Shown here in pieces: positions 55,069 to 64,000 of a stretch of 64,000 bases of DNA. The stretch is from Poa pratensis (Eukaryota > Streptophyta > Magnoliopsida > Poales > Poaceae). The stretch spans positions 46,173,588-46,237,587 of the forward strand of contig CAMZMU010000080.1 in assembly GCA_947311845.1 (NCBI GenBank), in the 5' to 3' direction. Made by a program: the position numbers and the translations under genes. How positions within the stretch are numbered: the stretch's first letter is position 1; each line of letters begins with the position of its first letter. The notes below the pieces were generated by a model. That model made no database searches and was not told the origin of the DNA. It saw only the letters and a list, made by a program, of their open reading frames with translations.

Positions 55069-57039
55069 CACTAGTACAGAACGACAAATCGTAACCGGGT
55101 CAAAACCTCATCAGAAACGGAAAAAGGGTATGTGTCCCCGCCCCCGCTGCTGATGTGAAGGCCCTATCGGTAAAGGAGGTCAAAAGATGAGGCATGTTTT
55201 TGGCAACAGTTATGCACATACCTCTGTTTCCTTAGTGTCGAGCTCATCAGTTACAGAGTATCTTGTCCACTCGTGCGCACTGAACTTTTTGGTTGCCCAT
55301 AATAGTACTACACATTTCTGTTGCATACAACAAAAACAATGAAAGCATATATATTCATTGCACATACATCAGACAGGAACTAATATATATTCACTTCACA
55401 CAGATAGATATAATAAAGAGCCTCTGAATATTTTTACATCATTACATTTCAAGGTACATACATCAAGTAAAAGCATATATATTCATTGCACGTACATAAG
55501 ACAGGAAGACAAGCTGTCCGATCGCCTGGCCGTGTGATTTCTTGGACGGTCTCGCCGAAATATAATAATGTTACCTACTTTGTCCCTACTTTGTATTTAT
55601 CCCATTTAAATTAGCTAAATATTCGGGTCCGCACTTGCCTCTTCAGATAGTCCAATAAGGCGATTGTTGATGTACGTAGGTGGCTCTTCTATAAAGTGGT
55701 CACTAAAACAGAAAGAGAAAATATGACTCCATGTTAACTCACTATACATATAACATAAAGGATGCATAAGACAGAAAAACAAACTTACAAATCCATTGCC
55801 GTAGGATGAGAGAACCTTAGCAAAGACCCGACTTTTTATGCAGTGTCACCGAAAATGTAAATCTGTTTTGCAAACGAGTTAAGTCGGCCATGAGTTACTT
55901 ACACTACCGATTTGTGCTATGTCTGCTCTTTTCCAGCGACACTAAAACGGATCGGAGGGAGTATGTTTTAACGGGTCCTATGAAAATAACCTAGATAGAA
56001 CAATGACAATAACCCTAATTCATCGGCACGACGGCCGGTCATAAGAAGATGTATTACCTTTCGACCTGGCGGGAGTACGCACCGATCGCGGATCGACACG
56101 TCATGCGCCCTCCAGGAACAGATCTGGCCGTGTAGAGGGTGAAAATGACCGAAAGCGGTCGGATACGCCCTCCAGCAACAGATCTGGCATCGTCGGGCTC
56201 CTTCGTCATTCTTGCCTCCCGGAGCGACGAGATCTGTACGAGTGGAGCGAAGAACGAGGACGTGCCGCCATGGTCGGAGGAGAGGAGGAGGTGGTGAGAG
56301 GAGTAGCACAGACGGGCGGCGCTGCCGGACGGGCCTCTCGAAGAAGAGCCGCGGCGGCTGCACCCATGTTGGGAGAGTGAGAGAGTTGTGGCGGCTGTGC
56401 CCCTGTTTCCAGATCTGGGATAGTGAGAGAGTGAGAATGACATTGATGACTTGTTGTGTCGGACATTTTATATCACCGTTTCCATTGATAACGTTGACAT
56501 ATGAACCCTACATACGAAATTCATATGTACTTATTTTTACATATTCTACTGCCTAGTGCCTACTGTTCTTCTTTGACGGTTGTTCTACTCCCTCATCGTC
56601 GTCGGTCTCCTCCGCCTCGTCGCCAGCGTCGTGGTCGTAAGTCAGCCTCCTCCACGGCGCGGCGTCGCTTTTTGTGGGTCATCGAAGGCGGATCGTCGTC
56701 GTCATCTCCGTCCTCCTCAGGGGACTACTCATCATCGTCTGACCCTTCTTCCTCCGCCGGGTCCTCCTGCTCGGAGTCATCCTCGTCGGGGACGTTTTCT
56801 TCTTCGCTTAGCGACGATGGGTCCAACTCCGGCGGTGCCCCTTGCTCAGACCAAGGGGCATGGCCCTCGCCATCTTCACCGCTCGCGTCGTCGCTTGGGA
56901 TTTCCTCGTTCCTCCACCACTCGTCGTCCATGGTTGTGGTAGAGAAAGTACGAGAGAAGCGGAGTATTGGGGATAGAATGAGAGAACTGGGTGGATTCGC
57001 GGGGTACAGATCCAATTTTATTAGCAGAGAGCGGGCGGT
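55069..57039. mobile_element. Possible CACTA-like terminus and associated sequence
   Basis: CACTAGTACAGAACGACAAATC at 55069 resembles a CACTA end, followed by short repeats (AACCGGGTCAAAACC, AAACGGAAAAAGG). No matching inverted end is present before the gypsy insertion at 57040, so the element, if real, would continue beyond it. A GGATCGGAGGGAGTA phrase near 55950 resembles a Stowaway terminus without a partner. Frames at 55968-56466 have no domains. Confidence 0.25.
56590..56931 (-). pseudogene. Unidentified acidic ORF with in-frame stop
   Basis: From ATG at 56931 the minus strand encodes MDDEWWRNEEIPSDDAS and then long Asp/Glu-rich runs. A TAG at 56725-56727 interrupts it, but the same frame goes on with SPEEDGDDDDDPPS and a basic KKRRR/RPRRWRR end to a TGA near 56590. 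An acidic domain followed by a basic, nuclear-signal-like tail is seen in several nuclear proteins and in accessory ORFs of DNA transposons. I cannot assign it. Its upstream region is cut by the gypsy element at 57040. Confidence 0.4.
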
Positions 57040-58603
57040 TGATACATCTCAAACGTATCTATAATTTCTGATGTTCCATGTTGATATATACCAATTGTTA
57101 TATGTTTTACATACACTTCATATCATTTTTATGCATTTTCTGGGACTAACCTATTAACAAGATGCCACAGTGCCAGTTCCTGTTTTCTGCTGTTTTTGTA
57201 TTCGAGAAAAGTTGTTCTGGAAATATTCTCGGAATTGGACGAAACTTGGACAGAACCTTCTATTTTCCCGACACGTACACGGAGTCCAAAGTAGAGACGG
57301 AGGCGACCGAGGAGGCAGCCACGCCAGGGGCCGGCGCGGCCCCACCTCCTACCGCGCCGGGGGGTGGCGTGACCCCCTCGGGTGCCTCCAGACGCCGCCC
57401 TTTCGCCTGCCTTCGTCCAGAAAACCCTAAATACCCGAGCCTCCATCCACGAAAAGTTCCGTAGCCGCCGCCGTCGTCAACCCTAGTTCGGGAGGGTTCT
57501 GAAGCTCTTCCGGCACCCTGTCAGAGAGGGGAATCATCACGGAGGGCTCTACATCACCATGCCTGCCTCCGGAGTGATGTGTGAGTAGTTCATCCTTGGA
57601 CTACGGGTCCATAGCAGTAGCTAGATGGTTGTCTCTCCTCCTTGTGCTATCATGTTTAGATCTTGTGAGTTGCCTATCATGATCAAGATCATCTTATTGT
57701 AATGCTACATGTTGTGTTTCCTGGGATCCGATAAATATTGATACTATGATCAAGTTGATTATCAATCTATCTTATATGTTATTTATGATCTTGCATGCTT
57801 TCCGTTACTAGTAGATGCTTTGGCCAAGTAGATGCTTGTAACTCCAAGAGGGAGTATTTATGCTAGATAGTGGGTTCATGCCTCCGGTAATCTGGGCGAG
57901 TGACAGCAACGTCTAAGGTTGTGGATGTGTTGTTGCCACTAGGGGTAAAACACAATGTTTTGTCTAAGGATAATTATATTGTTTACATTATGCACATTAC
58001 TTAATGCAGTAATTTGTTGCTTGCAACTTAATACCAATGGGAACACGGATGTCAACCTGAAGGTGGATTATTAGTCATAGATGTTGTTGGATAATGGTCT
58101 ATGTATCTTGTTGTAATGCCCAATTGAATATCATAGTAGTCATCTTGTCATATATATGCATTGTCATGCGCTCTCTATTCGTCAATTGCCCAGCTGTAAT
58201 TTGTTTACCCAGCATGTTAGTTATCTTTTATGGAGAGACACCACTAGTGAACTGTGAACCCCGGTCCATTCCTTTACACTGATAATACAACCAACTGCAA
58301 TCATTTTCCTTTTCATTCTCTGCAATTAAACACTATTTTCCACACCATACGTTTAATCCTTTGTTTACAGCAAGCCAGTGAGATTGACAACCTCACTGTT
58401 TCGTTGGGGCAAAGTAGTTTGATTGTGTTGTGTGCAGGTTCCACGTTGGTGATAGAGTAAACGGCGCCACCAACAACCTTCAGAGGTGCCTTTACTCCTA
58501 CTGGATCTGAACCTTGGTATCTTACTGAGGGAAAACTTGCTGCTGCACTGCTTCATACCTTCCTCTTGGGGTCTCCCAACGAACGTGTGCTTTCACGTCA
58601 TCA
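57040..58603 (+). repeat. 5' LTR of the right-hand gypsy
   Basis: 1564 bases, colinear with 62517-64000. The GC-rich leader (57290-57570) yields incidental ORFs. Together with the LTRs at 1-1092 and 39072-40630 it makes four LTR copies of one family in the window. Confidence 0.9.
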
Positions 58604-58849
58604 AGCAACTTTTCTGCGTCGTTGCCGGGGAGTAAGACGATTTTTGCAAGGGGAGTCTCACGCTTCCAATCTCTTTACTTTGTTTTTGTCTTGCTTGGTT
58701 TACTTTTTATTTTATCTTGTTTATCAAAAACACAAAAAAATTAGTTTTCTGCATCTAGTTTATTTCGGTTTGTTATTATGTCTAGTTGTTTACTTGATAT
58801 GAATGGTTTGTCTCTTTGAAACAAAATCGTTTTGGCTAAGTGGGTTCAC

Positions 58850-59765
58850 TGATGATCAACAAAATTATTATAAGGAATACCGCTTTTCTAAAAAAAGGGG
58901 TACATTTATGGAAACAAATAAGTACATTGAATTATTTTGCTAAGAACTTGTGCTCTACTTATGATGAATCATACTGCTTTAATGAATCATTATGTTGTAG
59001 AAGGCATAAACACCTCCCTTTCCAATGTGATTATAATAATGAAACCTTGGCTGCTTATGCTAAAGGAAACTATGACTTTGGTAATCTTGAACAAACTGAA
59101 GAATTTTTGTTTTTAAAGGTGCTTATGAAATTGCTGGTTATATTCACGATGATGATTCTCCTTATAAATCTGAAAATTTTGCTATACTTGGTTATTGCCT
59201 TGAATATTACAATGATAATCCTTATATCACTAAATTTCTTGAGAAAACTTATTCTCCAGAACACTTGCTACCTTTCAGGAACCTGTGGGAGAAGAAACTG
59301 CTGAAACTGAAAGCTCATTTGATGAAAAAGAGGAAGAGAGTGATGATCAAAGGAGGATCTACCTTCTAATGATAGTAACTCTTTAACTCTTAATTATATG
59401 ATTACCCTCCATGCCTACCTAAGGAGGAGAAATGCTATATTGTTGAATGTCATGATTCTATTGAAATATCTCCTTTTGATAAATTTGAAGTAACAACCTC
59501 CTTGACTCAAGAAAAGGAAATTGCAGAAAGTAAAAATGTGCTCCCTAATGTATTATATGATAATGCTCATGATGATGGTCCTATATTGCCTAATGTATTT
59601 GTTATACTACTATTGTCAAAAGTGTGTTTAATGACCCCACTGTTTTTAGCTTAATAAAAATTATGTGTTTGTAGATCATGAAAAGCATGCTTTATGTGAT
59701 AGTTATATTGTTGAGTTTGTTCATGATGCTACTGAAAGTTATTATAAGAGAGGAAAACTATGGTT
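58850..59765 (+). pseudogene. Broken uncharacterised gypsy ORF
   Basis: Readings in changing frames (HLPFQCDYNNETLAAYAKG near 59010, LYDNAHDDGPI near 59550, SYIVEFVHDATESYYKRGK near 59700) parallel the two-part ORF at 12086-12647/26995-27728. An ATG near 58800 (MNGLSL) is followed quickly by a stop, so the true start is uncertain. At least four frame changes or stops are present. Function unknown. Confidence 0.65.
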
Positions 59766-60006
59766 GTAAAAGTTTTCAAGTCTAAAATATCTCTCTTTAT
59801 GTTGAAAGTTTTGTTTTTATTTGTTTCATCTTTCTATGCTAGTTGCTTTATGCTTCAATAATTTATTTTGTTACAAGATTCCTTTGCATAGGAAGTGGGT
59901 TAGACTTAAATGTGTTTGATATTTGCCTCTTGATGCTCCCTTTGTTTTTCAACTCTTATTCTTATGAGAGCATCATTAAAATCTTCAAGCCTGGCTAAAA
60001 GGCATT

Positions 60007-60034
60007 AAAGAAAGCGCTTTTGGGAGGCAACCCA
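60007..60034 (+). other. Conserved noncoding motif AAAGCGCTT...GGGAGGCAACCC
   Basis: ATTAAAGAAAGCGCTTTTGG is followed by GAGGCAACCC a few hundred bases after the ORF. The same motif, AAGCGCTT then GGGAGGCAACCC, occurs at 27997-28019 in the other element. AAGCGCTT is self-complementary and GGG...CCC can pair. Confidence 0.6.
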
Positions 60035-62501
60035 TTATCTTTGTTTTCAGTTTTGTCAAGGAGCTGTTTACTTCTGTAACAACCCCTTTGAATCTTTACT
60101 TTTTCGAATTGTTGTGCCAAGTAGAGCCTCTAATAGAAAGATGATGCTAGATTTGGATTTCTGCGCAGAGGAACAGATTTTTGCTGTTCACCGTTTCGTT
60201 CTTATAAAATTGCCAGAAAATTGAAAACATCTGCAAATTTTTGTGCGTGATCCTCGATTGTACGCATCTTTCGTTAGTTTTGAGTTTTTCGATCTGAGCA
60301 ACGTAAGTGCCTCGAAAAAATTCGTCTTTACGGACTGTTCTGTTTTAGACAGATTCTGTCTTTTATTTTGCATTCTCTCTTTTACTAGTGTTGAGTGGAA
60401 TTCTTTTTTGGGTGGAAGGCTTCACATAACATCAGTGGCAGTAGCTAATGTTTAAAAGTAATGGTCATGTTTGTGTCCTTATAGAACATGTGAGTTTTTG
60501 ATTGTGCACTAACCCTCTAATGAGAATTACTCTGAGTTTGGGTGTGGCGGAAGTTTTAATGGTCAGAGAGGAGGATGATATAATGTGATCAAGAAGAGTG
60601 AAGAGTTTAAGCTTGGGATGCTCCATGGATCACCCCAGCATATTTCAAGAAGAATCAAGCGTCTAAGCTTGGGGATGCCTTGGGCATCCCCTTCTTCATC
60701 AACAACTTATCAGGTCATCTCTAGTGAAACTATATTTAATTCTTTCACATCATATGTGCTTTACTTGGAGCGTCTGTGTGCTTTTATTTTCGCATTGTTA
60801 TTTTATTTCTGAGATCAACTTGTTGGATCCTAGCAATCTTGTTTGGGAGAGAGACACGCTCGCTTTTTAATTTGAATACTCCTATTCTTCACTTATACTT
60901 GTTGAGTATTATTGTCTAGCACTGCTATGCTTTTAGCTCCTGTTTTGTCATGCATCTTGTTCAGAGCTGTTAGTTCTTTTAGAGAAAGTACTCTCTTGCT
61001 TCACTTATAATTGTTTGGAGAGTTTGTGTTGAAATAAATTTATTGGTGTTTGGTTGGAGCAGAAAATGCTGCATGTGGTAGATGGTATAATGGAAAAGAC
61101 TTACATATTCTTGTAGATCACTGTCTTGGATAATTTGATACTTGTCAATTGTTTTGAGTTATCAAGTAGTTCATGTTTAACTTTTGTATCATGTGGTTAA
61201 ATCTATTAGTGAAGAACTACCGTAAAGCTTGTTGAAATTTGGTTTGTATAATTGGTATCTCTAAGGTCTAGATATTTTCTAGTAAAAGGGTTTGGTTAAC
61301 AAGGAAGACAGTGTAGAGTCTTATAATACTTGCAATATGTTTTCATATGAGTCTTGTTGTACGGTTGATATTGTGTTTGCTTCAAATAACCTTGCTAGCC
61401 TAACTCTGTACTGAGAGGAATGCTTCTCGTGCATCCAAAACCTTGACCAAAATCCATGCCATTTGTGTCCACCATAACTACCTATATGTGGTATTTCCTT
61501 GCCACTCCAAGTAAATTTTTCATGTGCTACCTTTAAACTATTCAAAACTTTATTACTCCTTTTTGTGTCAATGTTTACCAAGCTCATGAGGACGGGGTTG
61601 ATGTCTTTATGTCACCTGTCAAACAGACTTTACCACCGGACTAGTGGCATATACATCCGCTTATCCATTAATTTTGCAAAAAGAGCTGGCAAATGGGGTG
61701 CCAGTCCCAATTAATTACAACTTTAACCGCTTAATTCTCTTCACATTTTTGCCCTGATTTATCAGTCAAGCAATGACAAACAGTAAATATCTGCATGTGT
61801 AAACAAAGAGAAAGAGGGATGATGCCTTGCTGCTAGAAATAACGTCCTTCATGGGAGCCGCTCTTAAAAGTCTGGTTGGCAGGGGTCATATTGTACTTTC
61901 CATTTTCTGATTGTTGACAATTAACATACACCTCTCAAAACTTATATTTTTACTCTCTATATGATTTCAAAAACTTAAAAAGCTCTAGCACATGATTTAA
62001 TCCTGCTTCCCTCTGCGAAGGGTCTTTCTTTACTTTTATGTTGAGTCAGTTTTCCTACTTCTTTCTATCTCAGAAGCAAACACTAGTGTCAACTTTGGTG
62101 CAACAATTTTTATATGCTAGTATATTGTACTTATTATATTGCTTTGTGTTGACAAATATCCATGAGATATACATGTTGAAAGTTGAAAGCAATTGCTGAA
62201 ACTTAAATCTTCCTTTGTGTTGGTTAAATACCTTTTACTTAGAATCTATTGCTTTATGAGTTAACTCTTATGCAAAAATTGATGCTTGTCTCGAAAGTAC
62301 TATTCATGAAAAGTTTTTGATTATATGATTCAGTTGTTTGCTCATTATCTATTTGTTAGCAAACTATAGACCATTGACCTGGATCACTTCATTCATAACA
62401 TGTGCTTTACAATACTATTTGATCAAGATTATGATGGTAGCATGTCACCTCAGAAATTATTTTGTTTTTATCGTTTTACCTACTAGAGGACGAGTAGAAC
62501 T
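60035..62501 (+). other. Noncoding 3' internal region of the right-hand gypsy
   Basis: AT-rich and without coding potential. It holds AAGCTTGGGATG (60609-60620), the hairpin at 60671-60691 and, at the right, AAGCTTGGGGATG (62502-62514) as polypurine tract. Small open frames are not supported. Confidence 0.6.
60671..60691 (+). other. Perfect hairpin GGGGATGCC-TTG-GGCATCCCC
   Basis: A 9-bp perfect stem with a 3-base loop directly follows AAGCTT, so its left arm is identical to the polypurine-tract core used before the 3' LTR (62502-62514). It could be an RNA structure of the genomic transcript. It is not a bacterial-type terminator in this context. Confidence 0.6.
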
Positions 62502-62516
62502 AAGCTTGGGGATGCT

Positions 62517-64000
62517 TGATACGTCTCAAACGTATCTATAATTTCTGATGTTCCATGTGATATTATACCAATTGTTACATGTTTTACATACTTCATATCA
62601 TTTTTATGCATTTTCTGGGACTAACCTATTACAGATGCCACAGTGCCAGTTCCTGTTTTCTGCTGTTTTTGTATTCCAGAAAAGCTGTTCTGGAAATATT
62701 CTCGGAATTGTACGACACGTACACGGAGTCCAAAGAGAGACGGAGGCGACCGAGGAGGCAGCCACTCCAGGGGCCGGCGCGGGCCCACCTCTTGGTCACT
62801 TGCCGCGCCGGGGGGTGGCGTGACCCCCTAGGGTGCCTCCAGACGCGCCCTTACGCTATATATGCCTTGTCCAGAAAACCCTATAATACCGAGTCTCCAT
62901 CCACGAAAAGTTCCGTAGCCGCCGCCGTGTCAACCCTAGTGCGGGAGGGTTCTGAATCTTTCCCGACACCCTGCGGAGAGGGGGAATCTCACCGGAGGGC
63001 TCTACAACACCATGCCTGCCTCGGAGTGGATGCGTGAGTAGTTCATCCTTGGACTACGGGTCCATAGCAGTAGCTAGATGGTTGTCTCTCCTCCTTGTGC
63101 TATCATGTTTAGATCTTGGTGAGCTGCCTATCATGATCAAGATCATCTTATTGTAATACTACATGTTGTGTTTGCTGGGACCGATGAATATGATAATATG
63201 ATCAAGTTGATTATCAATCTATGTTATATATTATTTATGATTGTGCATGCTTTCGGTACTAGTAGATACTTTGGCCAAGTAGATGCTATGTAACTCAAGA
63301 GGGAGTGATTTATGCTAGATCGTGGTTCATGCCTCGGTAATCTGGGCGAGTGACAGCAACGTTAAGGTTGTGGATGTGCTGTTGCCACTAGGGGTTAAAA
63401 CAGCAATGCTTTGTCTAAGGATAATTGTATTGTTTACATATGCACATTACTAATGCATAATCTGTTGCTTGCAACTTAATACCAACGGAGACCGGATGTC
63501 AACCTGAGGTGGATTATTAGTCATAGATGTGTTGGATAACGGTCTATGTATCTTGTGGTTAATGCCAATTGAATATCATATTAGTCATCTTGTCAATATA
63601 TGCATTGTCATGCGCTCTCTATTCGTCAATTGCCCAGTGTAATTTATTTACCTAGCATGTTAGTTATCTTTTATGGAGAGAACACCATAGTGAATTGTGC
63701 ACCCCCGGGTCATTCATTTACACTGATATACAACCACTGCAATCATTGTTCCTTTTCATTCTCTGCAATTAAACACTATTTTTCATACATACGTTTAATC
63801 CTTTGTTTAACAGCAAGCCAGTGAGATTGACAAACCTCATGTTTCGTTGGGGCAAAATAGTTTGATTGTGTTGTGTGCAGGTTCCACGTTGGTGATAGAG
63901 TAAACGGCGTCACCAACAACCTTCAGAGGTGTCTTTTACTCCTATCTGGATCTGACAACCTTGGTATCTTACTGAGAAAAAACTTGCTGCTGCACTGCTT
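62517..64000 (+). repeat. 3' LTR of the right-hand gypsy, truncated by window end
   Basis: It starts TGATACGTCTCAAACG after the polypurine-like AAGCTTGGGGATGCT and follows 57040 to about 58555, with many single-base indels. Confidence 0.9.

Larger units (their letters stand above)
57040..64000 (+). mobile_element. Non-autonomous gypsy (TGATACGTCTC family), runs off the window
   Basis: The 5' LTR is 57040-58603 (TGATACATCTCAAACG ... CGTCATCA). A primer-binding-like CTGCGTCGTTGCCGGGGA sits near 58614-58631. The internal region of about 3.9 kb has a broken uncharacterised ORF, and a 3' LTR starts at 62517 and is cut by the window end about 50 bases short. No protease, RT or integrase is present, so it is non-autonomous. 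Its ORF and noncoding motifs are related to those of the element at 4115-32073. The right target duplication cannot be checked (left flank GCGGT, 57035-57039). Confidence 0.88.

Overview
This window is intergenic and genic DNA from a large plant genome, most likely a cool-season grass (Pooideae; Triticeae, oat or ryegrass relatives). The evidence is a deep nest of long LTR retrotransposons whose LTR starts I recognise from grass repeats (TGTTGGAGATATGCC copia; TGATACGTCTCAAACG gypsy; TGTAACATCCC chromovirus), grass-type MITEs and Helitrons, and one host gene whose predicted protein follows the plant SDF2 family. The family and species calls come from memory of repeats, not from a search.

Positions 1-38143 are almost entirely retrotransposon. 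A minus-strand LTR of a non-autonomous gypsy family fills 1-1092. A minus-strand Copia (BARE/Angela-like) spans 2218-38143 between perfect CGTGG target duplications. Its RNase H region is split by a plus-strand non-autonomous gypsy (4115-32073, AACAC duplications). That gypsy carries two insertions of its own. One is a solo LTR in its 5' LTR (4739-10748, GTATC duplications), which is interrupted by a second solo LTR (7183-10364, ATACA duplications). The other is a complete Tekay-type chromovirus (12648-26989) inside its ORF. This makes four nested levels.

Positions 38149-43563 hold unidentified exon-like fragments, a minus-strand solo gypsy LTR (39072-40630) and a 2.1-kb Helitron (41481-43563).

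Positions 43826-52867 hold the one host gene I can name: a six-exon minus-strand SDF2 gene for an ER-lumen MIR-domain protein. Introns 2 and 3 are swollen to 3.5 and 4.3 kb by a second Helitron, local duplications, a Tourist-type MITE, 5S-rRNA-derived repeats and a small solo LTR. A TGACGTGG unfolded-protein-response-type element lies about 0.5 kb upstream of the start codon. Small deletions break the frame in exons 2, 4 and 6. Similar single-base indels pervade the young chromovirus, so assembly error is as likely as pseudogenisation.

Positions 53150-57039 are mostly anonymous DNA with degenerate DNA-transposon ends and an acidic ORF. Another non-autonomous gypsy of the same family as the 1-1092 and 39072-40630 LTRs starts at 57040 and runs off the right edge.

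I found no CRISPR array, tRNA gene, operon or bacterial-type system. The most interesting signals are gene-like splice architecture inside the chromovirus LTR, short RNA-like motifs shared by the two non-autonomous gypsy elements, and a Helitron 3' end duplicated together with host intron sequence.
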